A stretch of DNA of 64,000 nucleotides from BOG-908 sp965199235 (GTDB taxonomy: Bacteria; Pseudomonadota; Alphaproteobacteria; Acetobacterales; Acetobacteraceae). This document shows, in pieces, positions 53,907 through 62,236 of this stretch. Under the pieces are notes generated by a model, which did not search any database, was not told where the DNA came from, and worked only from the letters and a program-made list of their open reading frames with translations. Position 1 is the stretch's first letter, and the number at the start of each line of letters is the position of its first letter. The stretch lies in assembly GCA_965199235.1 (NCBI GenBank), contig CBDAQU010000002.1, positions 1,798,001 through 1,862,000 on the forward strand, written 5' to 3'. A program made the position numbers and the translations under genes.

Positions 53907-54176
53907 ATGGCCAACACCGATTCAGCGCGAAAGCGCATCCGGCAGAACACAGTGCGCACCGCCCGAAACACGGCACGCAAGTCGCGCATGCGTACGTTCA
54001 TCAAGAAGGTCGAAGCGGCGATCACCAGCGGTGATCGGGAGGCTGCAAACCTCGCCTTGCGTGAGGCGCAACCGGAGATGCAGCGTGCCGCCGGAAAGGG
54101 TGTGATCCATCGCAATACGGTTGCCCGCAAGCTGTCGCGTTTGAGCGCGGCGATAAAGCAGATTAACGCCGCCTGA
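53907..54176 (+). CDS. rpsT: 30S ribosomal protein S20
   Basis: Predicted 89-residue basic helical protein: MANTDSARKRIRQNTVRTAR, then MRTFIKKVEAAI and the C-terminal GVIHRNTVARKLSRLSAAI. It binds 16S rRNA at the bottom of the small subunit. The mutM-rpsT-dnaA order is the conserved alphaproteobacterial layout. No strong terminator follows; CCGGCGCAGCCGG is a short stem at 54186. Confidence 0.97.
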   Translation: MANTDSARKRIRQNTVRTARNTARKSRMRTFIKKVEAAITSGDREAANLALREAQPEMQRAAGKGVIHRNTVARKLSRLSAAIKQINAA

Positions 54177-54492
54177 TACGCCATCCGGCGCAGCCGGACA
54201 TCAACGTGCCGCACGTGTGCACGGCCTTCCACAACATGGCATATACGATTGCGCGGCTCGAGTGCATAAGCACTGACTGAGTAGCGTGACAGTATATATT
54301 GGTTAATTCTTTGCATTTGACGTCGATGCTCTGAATTAGTTTGCCTTCAGCCTTGTGCTGACCTAGAGTTCGTTTCGGGTTTAGGCCGGGGTTACTGAAG
54401 GTCTATGGGGTATTCATTCTGGCCGTCATGGTCAGGCTGGTCACCCTTGCTCTGACTAAACTGCCGACTTCAAGAAACTGGAGACATGCCAC
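54177..54492. other. rpsT-dnaA intergenic region
   Basis: A 316-base gap that is clearly more AT-rich than its surroundings (especially 54240-54370, e.g. GTATATATTGGTTAATTC). It probably holds the dnaA promoter. I see no TTATCCACA-type DnaA boxes and no cluster that would mark the replication origin, so the origin is probably elsewhere. Confidence 0.6.
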
Positions 54493-55941
54493 TTGAACTC
54501 CGGCAGATCACGGGAACAGGCCATCGACAACCTTGTTTCGGAACCAGCCGGGGATGTAGCGGGGCCACAGATGGCGACCCAGTGGGCGCGCATCCGCGGG
54601 CGGCTGCAATCTGAGGTCGGCGACGTCGAATATCGAAGCTGGCTCAGGCAGATGACGCTGGCTGGCCTCGATGGGGACGAGATCACCGTGCACCTGCCCA
54701 CGCGCTTCCTGCGGGACTGGGTGCGCAGCCATTACGGGGACCGGATCAGCGCGTTGTGGCAGGAAGAAAATTCGGCCGTGCATCGCGTGGAGATACGCGT
54801 CGGCGGCCGTCCGTCGGCGGGGTTGGCCGAAAGCCTTGCCGCACCTCCCGCTCCGCCGCCCGCCGTACCGTCCAGGGTTCTGGCCAACGGTCAGGCACGC
54901 GTGTCCGACGAAGTCTCCGCCCCGCTCGACTCGCGCTTCACTTTCGACAGCTTCGTCGTCGGCAAGCCGAACGAGTTCGCCTATGCCTGCGCCCGCAGGG
55001 TGGCCGAGCATCCCGGCAGCAAGGAGTTCAACCCGCTATTCCTCTATGGCGGGGTGGGCCTGGGCAAGACGCATCTGATGCATGCGATCGGCCTGGAGCT
55101 GGCAAGGCGCGGGGCTGCGCCCAAGACCGTGTCCTACATGTCGGCCGAAAAATTCATGTACCGCTTCATCGCGGCCATCCGGTCGCAGCAGACGATCGAG
55201 TTCAAGGACCAGCTCCGCTCGGCGGACGTGCTGATGATCGACGACCTGCAATTCCTGATCGGCAAGGACAACACCCAGGAAGAATTCTTCCACACCTTCA
55301 ACGCGCTGGTCGATGCCGGCCGCCAGATCGTGGTCAGCGCGGACAAGTCGCCGTCCGATCTGTCCGGCCTGGAAGACCGGCTGCGCACGCGTTTGGGATG
55401 CGGCATGGTGGCAGACCTGCACGCAACGACGTACGAGCTGCGCATCAGCATCCTTGAAGCCAAGGCCGCGCGAGCCGGCACTTCGGTGCCGACGCGCGTG
55501 ATGGAGTTCCTCGCGCACAAGATCACCACCAACGTGCGCGAGCTTGAAGGATCGCTGAACCGCTTGGTGGCGCATTCGAACTTGTTCAGCCGGCCGATCA
55601 CGCTGGAAACCACGCAGGAAGTGCTGCACGACGTGTTGCGCGCGCATGATAAGCGGGTGACGATCGACGAGATCCAGCGCCGCGTCGCCGAACACTACAA
55701 CATGCGCATCGGCGACATGGTCAGCGCGCGCCGTGCGCGCGCCGTGGCGCGGCCGCGCCAGGTTGCCATGTTCCTGGCAAAACAGCTGACCAGCCGGTCG
55801 CTGCCGGAGATTGGCAAGAAGTTCGGCAATCGTGATCATACAACCGTCATGCACGCCTGCTCGCGCATCACCGAGTTGATGGGCGCCGATAGCGGGTTTG
55901 CGGAAGACGTCGATCTGCTCAGGAAGATGCTTGAGTCCTGA
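54493..55941 (+). CDS. dnaA: chromosomal replication initiator DnaA
   Basis: Predicted 482-residue AAA+ initiator. N-terminal domain: VGDVEYRSWLRQMTLAGL. AAA+ core: FVVGKPNEFAYACARRVAEH, Walker A YGGVGLGKTHLMHAIG near residue 185, Walker B LMIDDLQFLIGK near 246. C-terminal DNA-box helix-turn-helix with signature GNRDHTTVMHACSRI near 445. TTG 54493 has GGAGA upstream; ATG 54571 is an alternative. A palindrome follows the stop. Confidence 0.95.
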   Translation: MNSGRSREQAIDNLVSEPAGDVAGPQMATQWARIRGRLQSEVGDVEYRSWLRQMTLAGLDGDEITVHLPTRFLRDWVRSHYGDRISALWQEENSAVHRVEIRVGGRPSAGLAESLAAPPAPPPAVPSRVLANGQARVSDEVSAPLDSRFTFDSFVVGKPNEFAYACARRVAEHPGSKEFNPLFLYGGVGLGKTHLMHAIGLELARRGAAPKTVSYMSAEKFMYRFIAAIRSQQTIEFKDQLRSADVLMIDDLQFLIGKDNTQEEFFHTFNALVDAGRQIVVSADKSPSDLSGLEDRLRTRLGCGMVADLHATTYELRISILEAKAARAGTSVPTRVMEFLAHKITTNVRELEGSLNRLVAHSNLFSRPITLETTQEVLHDVLRAHDKRVTIDEIQRRVAEHYNMRIGDMVSARRARAVARPRQVAMFLAKQLTSRSLPEIGKKFGNRDHTTVMHACSRITELMGADSGFAEDVDLLRKMLES

Positions 55942-55951
55942 ACGAGGAAGG

Positions 55952-55970
55952 CAAGGGGCCTTGCCCCTTG
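55952..55970 (+). terminator. palindrome after dnaA
   Basis: CAAGGGGCCTTGCCCCTTG gives an 8-bp stem; AAAGGCGAGCCTTT (55980-55993) forms a second hairpin. Both lie directly after dnaA and before the R1-C repeat. No T run, so terminator role is tentative. The first hairpin is the same type as at 33634. Confidence 0.5.
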
Positions 55971-56003
55971 ACCCCATCAAAGGCGAGCCTTTGGAACCCT
56001 GTC

Positions 56004-56118
56004 AGAGCTATGTCACGCAGACTGGACTAGTCGGAATGACGAAATTGCTCGCCAAGAAAAGGCCTAGACCGGTTTGAGATCCGCCTGCTCGCGGACACTC
56101 TGCGTGAAACCGGTCTAG
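56004..56118 (-). repeat. R1-C: ~115 bp structured repeat, minus orientation
   Basis: On the minus strand: CTAGACCGGTTTCACGCAG, GTGTCCGCGAGCAGGCGGAT, CTCAAACCGGTCTAGGCC, then TTGGCGAGCAATTTCGTCAT and TCTGCGTGACATAGCTCT. The GCGGAT change weakens the inner stem by one pair. It lies between dnaA (upstream) and the 3' end of serB. Confidence 0.85.
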
Positions 56119-56137
56119 GCTCACGTCGGCCACTGCC

Positions 56138-57016
56138 TCAAACGCTTTGGAACGACGCTGCGGGGTAGCCTTGCGCGAAGAGAAGCGCGCGCAGGTCGGA
56201 ATGGTCGATGCGGTTGGCGATCTCCGCCGTCACCACCGGTTTGGCGCGGTAGGCGACACCCAGCCCGGCCTCGCGCAGCATCGCAAGGTCGTTCGCACCG
56301 TCGCCCACGGCCAGCGTCGCTCCCCGCCGCAGGCCTGCATCGCTGGCCAGGCCGCGCAGAACCGCCAGCTTGGCGTCGCGGTCCAGGACCGGTTCGGCAA
56401 CCTCCCCGGTCAGCCTGCCGTCCCGCTCCAAAAGCACGTTGGCGCGGTGCTGGTCGAAACCGCACAGTGCCGCCACCCGCTCGGTGAAGAAGGTAAAACC
56501 GCCCGAGACCAGAACCGCCACCGCCCCGTGCGCGCGCATGGTGGCGACCAGCGTCCGCGCGCCGGGTGTCAGGGCCACCGTCCGCCAGGTTGCGTCCAGC
56601 GCCGACATCTCCAGCCCGCGCAGCAGCGCCACCCGCGCGCGCAGGGCCTCGCGGAAATCGATCTCCCCGTTCATGCTTTGCCGCGTGATGGCAGCTACCC
56701 GCTCCCCAAGCCCTGCATGCGCGGCCAGCTCGTCCAGCGTCTCGCCGGTGACTATGGTGCTGTCCATGTCGGCGACCAGCAACCTGCGCCGCCGCCCATG
56801 CTCGCGGGTGACCAGCACGTCGACGGCGGCACCTTCCAGCGCCGCCCGTGCCGGGCCGTGGTCGTCGCCGACGATGCCGGGAATGTCGGCCGCCTCGCCT
56901 GGCGAGAGGACGATCGGGGTACGGCCGCCGCCCACCGCATCGCGCACCCGGTCGATCATGCCCTGTGTCAGCGTTCCCGCCGCACGGGAGGCCGCGAGGG
57001 TGACGACGTACGTCAT
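56138..57016 (-). CDS. serB: phosphoserine phosphatase
   Basis: Predicted 292-residue HAD enzyme for the last step of serine synthesis. LLVADMDSTIVTGETLDELA holds the nucleophile and acid Asp; VLVSGGFTFFTERVA and AVGDGANDLAMLREAGLGVAY are HAD motifs II-IV; an N-terminal ~70-residue regulatory part precedes. Two outward R1 repeats bracket the gene (C after its end, D before its start). It diverges from miaA. Confidence 0.94.
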   Translation of the reverse strand: MTYVVTLAASRAAGTLTQGMIDRVRDAVGGGRTPIVLSPGEAADIPGIVGDDHGPARAALEGAAVDVLVTREHGRRRRLLVADMDSTIVTGETLDELAAHAGLGERVAAITRQSMNGEIDFREALRARVALLRGLEMSALDATWRTVALTPGARTLVATMRAHGAVAVLVSGGFTFFTERVAALCGFDQHRANVLLERDGRLTGEVAEPVLDRDAKLAVLRGLASDAGLRRGATLAVGDGANDLAMLREAGLGVAYRAKPVVTAEIANRIDHSDLRALLFAQGYPAASFQSV

Positions 57017-57048
57017 GGTCGGTTGCTGAACGGCATGCCGGCCGGGCT

Positions 57049-57162
57049 CTAGACCGGTTTCACGCAGAGTGTCCGCGAGTAGGCGGGTGCGAAACCGGTC
57101 TAAGCCTTGTTTTGGCGGATGATTTTATCACGTCGGCTTCCAGTCTGCGTGACATTGCTCTA
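57049..57162 (+). repeat. R1-D: ~114 bp structured repeat, plus orientation
   Basis: Begins CTAGACCGGTTTCACGCAG, contains GTGTCCGCGAGTAGGCGG, GAAACCGGTCTAAGCC and TTGTTTTGGCGGATGATTTT, and ends CTGCGTGACATTGCTCTA. The middle third is the most diverged of the four copies. It occupies most of the serB-miaA divergent gap, so both promoters must lie in or beside it. Confidence 0.85.
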
Positions 57163-57209
57163 AAGCAAAGCCTCCCGGACTGGAACCTTCTGCGTGACCG
57201 GCCCTGGCC

Positions 57210-58181
57210 ATGGGTGAAGCAGCCGGCAAGCCGGCTATCGTCGTCGCCGGCCCGACCTGCAGCGGCAAGTCGGCTTTGGCGCTGGACTTGGCCGAACAGC
57301 TCGGCGGCACGGTCATCAACGCCGATTCCATGCAGGTCTATCGCGAATTGCGCGTGCTGACGGCCCGGCCGAGCTTAGCGGACGAGGCGAGGGCGCCGCA
57401 CGCGCTCTACGGCGTCCGCACGGCGGCCGAGGCGGCCAGCGTCGCATGGTGGCGTGGGGAGGCGCTGCTCGCGATGCGCCGGTGCGACGATGCCGGAAGC
57501 ATTCCGATCCTGTGCGGCGGAACCGGCATGTACCTCGCGGCGCTGACCCAGGGGCTGGCCGACATCCCCGATCCAGGCGCGCAGGCGCGAGCGGAAGCAC
57601 GCACGCTGCTGCGGGAGTTGGGGCCGGCTGGCCTGCATGCGAGGCTGGCCAGCGCCGACCCCCAGACCGCCGCACGCCTGCGTCCGAGCGACGGCCAGCG
57701 CCTGGCGCGCGCCTGGGAGGTGTGGCGCGGCACCGGCAGAGGGCTCTCCGCCTGGCTGGCCCGACAGGGCGCGGCAGAGGATTTCCCCTGGTCCGTGCAC
57801 GCCATCCTGCTCGACCCCCCAAGGCCTGCGTTGCGGGATGCGATCGCCGCGCGGTTCGACGCCATGATCCTGCAAGGCGCCCTGGCCGAACTGGACGCGC
57901 TGCTGGCGCTGGGCCTGGACCCCGCACTGCCGGCCATGCGGGCGCATGGCGTGCCGGAACTGGCGGCGTACAGGTCAGGGGAGATCGGCCTGGCCGAAGC
58001 CAAGCGACGCGCCTGCGTCGCCACCGGCCAGTACACCCGGCGCCAGTCGACCTGGTTCCGACACAGGCACATTGCAGCCACCGGCACCACGCATAGGTTA
58101 CTTGCCCGATACCTCCACATTACGCAATTATCGGAAAGTCTAGACGGCCTTGGACGTCATATTGTTTTCCATCGTGGTTGA
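57210..58181 (+). CDS. miaA: tRNA dimethylallyltransferase
   Basis: Predicted 323-residue enzyme prenylating A37 of tRNAs reading U-starting codons. P-loop VVAGPTCSGKSALALDLA (residues ~11-28), NADSMQVYRELRVLTARP, CGGTGMYLAALTQGL and RRQSTWFRHRH match MiaA. The last ~30 residues are atypical. ilvB starts 33 bases later in the same direction. Confidence 0.92.
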   Translation: MGEAAGKPAIVVAGPTCSGKSALALDLAEQLGGTVINADSMQVYRELRVLTARPSLADEARAPHALYGVRTAAEAASVAWWRGEALLAMRRCDDAGSIPILCGGTGMYLAALTQGLADIPDPGAQARAEARTLLRELGPAGLHARLASADPQTAARLRPSDGQRLARAWEVWRGTGRGLSAWLARQGAAEDFPWSVHAILLDPPRPALRDAIAARFDAMILQGALAELDALLALGLDPALPAMRAHGVPELAAYRSGEIGLAEAKRRACVATGQYTRRQSTWFRHRHIAATGTTHRLLARYLHITQLSESLDGLGRHIVFHRG

Positions 58182-58213
58182 CGCGGTGTGCCCGTCGACG
58201 TAGATCACCGGGC

Positions 58214-60025
58214 ATGAACGCCATCACGCCTGCGTCCGGACTGGCCACGCTTTCCATGATGCCGAGCGGCGCCGAGGTGCTGCTGCGTGCCCTGCGGGAG
58301 CAGGGCGTGGAGGTGATCTTCGGCTACCCTGGCGGCGCCGTGCTGCCGATCTACGACGCGCTGTTCCAGCAATCGTCCATCCGGCACATCCTGGTGCGGC
58401 ACGAGCAGGCGGCCGTTCACGCCGCCGAGGGCTACGCGCGCAGCACCGGCCGGGTCGGCGTGGTCCTGGTCACCAGCGGCCCGGGTGCGACCAACGCGGT
58501 GACCGGCCTGCTCGACGCGCTGATGGACAGCGTGCCGGTCGTGTGCCTGACCGGCCAGGTGCCCACCCACCTGATCGGCAACGATGCGTTCCAGGAGGCC
58601 GACACCACCGGCATCACCCGCCCGGTGACCAAGCACAATTACCTGGTCAAGCGCAGCGGGGATCTGGCGCGCACGGTGCACGACGCGTTCTACGTGGCGC
58701 GCAGCGGCCGGCCGGGTCCTGTCGTGGTCGACCTGCCCAAGGACATTCTCATCGCGCCGGCGCCCTACGAGGCCGCGGGCACAAGACCGCATCGCAGCTA
58801 CCGGCCGGTGACGCAGCCTGATCCGGCGGCGATCCGCGCCGCTGTGCGGGCGCTCAAGGCGGCGCGCCGCCCGGTCGTCTACGCCGGCGGCGGCGTGATC
58901 AACGCAGGGCCGGAGGCGAGCCGCCTGTTGGCCGAACTGGTGCGCCTGGGCGATCTTCCCTGCACCAACACGCTGATGGGCCTGGGCGCCTTTCCGTCCT
59001 CGGACCCGCATTTCGTCGGCATGCTCGGCATGCACGGCACCTACGAAGCCAACCTGGCGATGCATGGCTGCGACGTCCTGCTCAACATCGGCGCCCGCTT
59101 CGACGACCGGGTGACCGGCAGGCTGGACGCGTTCTCGCCGGGCAGCGTGAAGATCCACGCCGACATCGATCCGTCCAACATCAACAAGAACGTCGCCGTC
59201 GACATCCCCATCGTCGGCGACGCGGCGCTTGTCTTGCGCGCCCTGATCGATGCCTGGCACGCCGAGGTTGCCCGACAGGACAGCGCTGCCCTGTCCGCCT
59301 GGTGGAAGACCATCGCCGGCTGGCGCAGCATCGACAGCCTGCGCTTCACCCAGGACGCAGCACCCGATGCGGTGATAAAACCGCAATACGCGGTGCAGCG
59401 CCTGGCCCAGCTCTGCGCAGAGACCGGCCGGGACACGTTCATCACCACCGAGGTGGGCCAGCACCAGATGTGGGCCGCCCAGCATTTCCCGTTCGAGCGG
59501 CCGAACCGCTGGATGACGTCGGGCGGCTTGGGCACCATGGGCTACGGCCTGCCCGCCGGCATGGGGGTTCAGGTGGCCCATCCCGACGCGCTGGTGATCG
59601 ACATCGCCGGCGAAGCGAGCATCCTGATGAACATCCAGGAGATGGGCACGCTGGCGCAGTACCGGCTGCCGGTCAAAGTTTTCATCCTGAACAACGAGTA
59701 CATGGGCATGGTGCGCCAGTGGCAGGAACTGCTGCACGGCTCGCGCTACTCGGAAAGCTACAGCGCCGCACTGCCCGATTTCGTGAAGCTTGCGGAAAGC
59801 TTCCATGCGACCGGCCTGCGCGCGCGCAACTACGGCGAGCTGGACGGCGTGATCCGCGCGATGCTGGCCGCACCCGGCCCGGTGATCGCCGACATCGCCG
59901 TCGACCGGGCGGAAAACGTCTATCCGATGATCCCGTCCGGCGCCGCCCACAACGAGATGATCCTAGGCCCCGAACACGCGGGCCGCGCCGCCAGCATTAC
60001 CGACGAAGGCTTGATGCTGGTGTGA
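58214..60025 (+). CDS. ilvB: acetolactate synthase large subunit
   Basis: Predicted 603-residue thiamine-diphosphate enzyme, first common step of valine, leucine and isoleucine synthesis. FGYPGGAVLPIYDAL, LVRHEQAAVHAAEGYAR with the catalytic Glu near residue 63, GARFDDRVTG, TEVGQHQMWAAQHF and the ThDP-binding DIAGEASILMNIQEMG. ATG 58214 was chosen; GTG 58178 is upstream. Its TGA overlaps the ilvN ATG by one base. Confidence 0.96.
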   Translation: MNAITPASGLATLSMMPSGAEVLLRALREQGVEVIFGYPGGAVLPIYDALFQQSSIRHILVRHEQAAVHAAEGYARSTGRVGVVLVTSGPGATNAVTGLLDALMDSVPVVCLTGQVPTHLIGNDAFQEADTTGITRPVTKHNYLVKRSGDLARTVHDAFYVARSGRPGPVVVDLPKDILIAPAPYEAAGTRPHRSYRPVTQPDPAAIRAAVRALKAARRPVVYAGGGVINAGPEASRLLAELVRLGDLPCTNTLMGLGAFPSSDPHFVGMLGMHGTYEANLAMHGCDVLLNIGARFDDRVTGRLDAFSPGSVKIHADIDPSNINKNVAVDIPIVGDAALVLRALIDAWHAEVARQDSAALSAWWKTIAGWRSIDSLRFTQDAAPDAVIKPQYAVQRLAQLCAETGRDTFITTEVGQHQMWAAQHFPFERPNRWMTSGGLGTMGYGLPAGMGVQVAHPDALVIDIAGEASILMNIQEMGTLAQYRLPVKVFILNNEYMGMVRQWQELLHGSRYSESYSAALPDFVKLAESFHATGLRARNYGELDGVIRAMLAAPGPVIADIAVDRAENVYPMIPSGAAHNEMILGPEHAGRAASITDEGLMLV

Positions 60026-60561
60026 TGCCGGCCGGTATCGTGGAGAGAACCGCACAGGACAGCGCGCTACGCAGTGCGACCATCTCCGTGCTGGTCGATA
60101 ACGAGTCCGGCGTGCTGGCGCGCGTGATCGGGCTGTTCTCCGGCCGCGGCTACAACATCGACAGCCTGACCGTGGCGCCCGTCGACGACGACGGCGGCCG
60201 CAGCAGGATCAACGTGGTCACGTCCGGCACCGAGATGGTGATCGACCAGATCAAGGCGCAGCTCGGTCGTCTGGTGCCCGTGCACCGCGTGGCCGACCTG
60301 ACCCAGCAGGGTCCTCACGTGGCGCGCGAGATGGCGCTGGTGAAGGTGGTGGCGGGTGGCGAAAACCGCTCGGAGTCGCTGCGCATCGCCGATGCGTTCA
60401 GGGCACGCGTGGTTGATACAACGACCGGCAGCTTCGTCTTCGAGCTGACGGGGGCGGCCGACAAGATCGACGCTTTCGTCGAACTGATGCGGCCGATCGG
60501 CTTGGCCGAGGTGTCGCGCACCGGGATCGCCGCCATCGCGCGGGGGGCGGGAACGATCTAG
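60025..60561 (+). CDS. ilvN: acetolactate synthase regulatory subunit
   Basis: Predicted 178-residue ACT-domain subunit giving valine feedback control to IlvB. ISVLVDNESGVLARVIGLFS and RGYNIDSLTVAPVDDDGG form the ACT domain; VARELA-like REMALVKVVAGGENR begins the second domain. The ATG overlaps the ilvB stop (TGATG), indicating fixed stoichiometry. It is followed by 478 bases before ilvC. Confidence 0.95.
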   Translation: MPAGIVERTAQDSALRSATISVLVDNESGVLARVIGLFSGRGYNIDSLTVAPVDDDGGRSRINVVTSGTEMVIDQIKAQLGRLVPVHRVADLTQQGPHVAREMALVKVVAGGENRSESLRIADAFRARVVDTTTGSFVFELTGAADKIDAFVELMRPIGLAEVSRTGIAAIARGAGTI

Positions 60562-60626
60562 ATGTCGTTACCAATGACGTTGGCCCTCTTTGCTGTCGCA
60601 GGGTGCTTGCCGCGGCGGCTCGCCCT

Positions 60627-60664
60627 CAAGACTGAACCCCCGCGGGGCGCCGGCGGGGGTCTTG
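60627..60664 (+). promoter_or_regulatory. GC-rich hairpin between ilvN and ilvC
   Basis: ACCCCCGC (60636) pairs with GCGGGGGT (60653), closed by CAAG/CTTG outside. It could be an ilvBN terminator or an attenuator-like element for ilvC. No T run follows, and no Leu/Val/Ile-rich leader peptide is clear. Confidence 0.45.
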
Positions 60665-60698
60665 ACCGCGAGCCACCCCGACAATCGAGGTCTGCCAT

Positions 60699-60926
60699 CC
60701 TCGCGGACACTCTGCGTGAGACCGGGCTAGTGGGCGAGGACAGTGCGTGCACCTCCGCGCGGTTCGCGCCGATCAGCGATAGAAATCCTTGAGCAAGATC
60801 GCGAAGATCAGGGTCGATGGCGTCGTTGTCGCGCCCGCTCAGTGCCTGAGCCGCCTTGAGCGCCTTGTCCTCAGGAACGTCTATCAATCGGAAAGCCTCG
60901 AAGACCTCGCCTTGCATTGCCGTCAA
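60699..60926 (-). pseudogene. truncated coiled-coil (DUF1640-like) gene fragment, cut by R1-E
   Basis: The minus-strand frame begins with EVFEAFRLIDVPEDKALKAA and SGRDNDAIDPDLRDLAQGF, resembling the start of small coiled-coil proteins common in this group. Homology-like sequence ends at a 32-base truncated R1 copy (60699-60730: minus strand CTAGCCCGGTCTCACGCAG). The frame then runs on through unrelated sequence to 60558. It looks like a gene remnant broken where the repeat lies. The rest of 60562-61039 holds the hairpin above and nothing else clear. Confidence 0.5.
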
Positions 60927-61039
60927 TTTACGCCTCTCAAGCCCTTGAGAACCGCAGCGACGAGGCTACTCGGGCTCCGACGCCTGGCGTGACCTACCGG
61001 ACAGCACGCAAAATCCCCAGCACCGTCAAGGACGAAACC

Positions 61040-62059
61040 ATGCGCGTTTACTACGATCGCGACGCCGACGTTAACCTGATCAAGTCGCGCCGCGTCGCCG
61101 TCATCGGCTATGGCAGCCAGGGCCACGCCCATGCGCGCAACCTCCACGATAGCGGGGTCACGGACGTCGTTGTCGGCCTTCGCCCGGGCTCGGCCGGCAT
61201 CGCCAAGGCGGAGGGCGCCGGCCTGCGCGTGCTGGATCCGTCCGCCGCCGCAGCCTGGGCGGACGTGGTGATGGTGCTCACGCCCGACGAGGGCCAGGGC
61301 GAGCTGTATCGCGACCATCTCGGCCCCAACATGCGCGAGGGCACGGCCCTGGCTTTCGCGCACGGGTTGAACATCCACTTCAACCTGATCGACCCGCGGC
61401 CCGACATCGACGTGTTCATGATTGCGCCGAAAGGCCCCGGGCACACCGTCCGCAGCGAATACGAGCGCGGCGGCGGCGTGCCCTGCCTGGTCGCGGTCGA
61501 GCAGAACCCGAGCGGCCTCGCGCTGGAGATCGCGCTCAGCTACGCCAGCGCGATCGGGGGCGGACGCGCCGGCATCATCGAGACTACCTTCAAGGAGGAG
61601 TGCGAGACCGACTTGTTCGGCGAGCAGGCGGTGCTGTGCGGCGGCCTGGTCGAGCTCATAAAGGCGGGGTTCGAGACGCTGACCGAAGCCGGCTACGCCC
61701 CCGAGATGGCCTATTTCGAGTGCCTGCACGAGGTCAAGCTGATCGTCGACCTGATCTACGAGGGCGGCATCGCCAACATGAACTACTCGATCAGCAACAC
61801 CGCAGAGTATGGCGAATACGTCACCGGCCCGCGCATCATCACCGCCGAGACGAAGGCCGAGATGAAGCGCGTGCTGGAGGACATCCAGTCCGGCCGCTTT
61901 ACCCGCGACTGGATCCTCGAAAACCGCGTCAACCAGGCGAGCTTCCGCGCCACCCGCCGCCGCAACGCCGAACATCCGATCGAGCGTGTGGGCGAAAGGC
62001 TGCGTGGCATGATGCCGTGGATCGCCAAGAACGCGCTGGTGGACCGCGCGAAGAACTGA
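61040..62059 (+). CDS. ilvC: ketol-acid reductoisomerase
   Basis: Predicted 339-residue class I enzyme using NADPH to convert acetolactate. It starts MRVYYDRDADVNLIKSRRVA, with the dinucleotide loop VIGYGSQGHAHARN, APKGPGHTVRSEYERG, and the Mg ligands in TTFKEECETDLFGEQAVLCGG and EVKLIVDLIYEGG. ATG 61040 has AAGGA upstream. It is separated from ilvBN by a gene remnant and probably has its own promoter. Confidence 0.96.
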   Translation: MRVYYDRDADVNLIKSRRVAVIGYGSQGHAHARNLHDSGVTDVVVGLRPGSAGIAKAEGAGLRVLDPSAAAAWADVVMVLTPDEGQGELYRDHLGPNMREGTALAFAHGLNIHFNLIDPRPDIDVFMIAPKGPGHTVRSEYERGGGVPCLVAVEQNPSGLALEIALSYASAIGGGRAGIIETTFKEECETDLFGEQAVLCGGLVELIKAGFETLTEAGYAPEMAYFECLHEVKLIVDLIYEGGIANMNYSISNTAEYGEYVTGPRIITAETKAEMKRVLEDIQSGRFTRDWILENRVNQASFRATRRRNAEHPIERVGERLRGMMPWIAKNALVDRAKN

Positions 62060-62236
62060 CCGGCCCCCGCCATCGCCACTGAGGCGTGCACCCGAGTTCT
62101 ACAATCATTACCGAAAAAAAAGCTGACGACTCAGCGATGTTGTGTCCATAGGGTCTGGCGTTTCAGACATGCTGCTACAGCGCCGTGTGTGGCGGACGCA
62201 TAACCGCCGTTCCCTCGTATCCGTTTTGGAGACACC

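Noticed and set aside
52879..53976. Upstream extension of the ubiE frame through mutM
   Set aside because: UbiE homology begins at GTG 52878; the extension is antisense to mutM and lacks family similarity.
60562..60792. 76-codon frame after ilvN as an ilv leader peptide
   Set aside because: No run of Leu, Val or Ile codons; it overlaps the hairpin and the repeat fragment.
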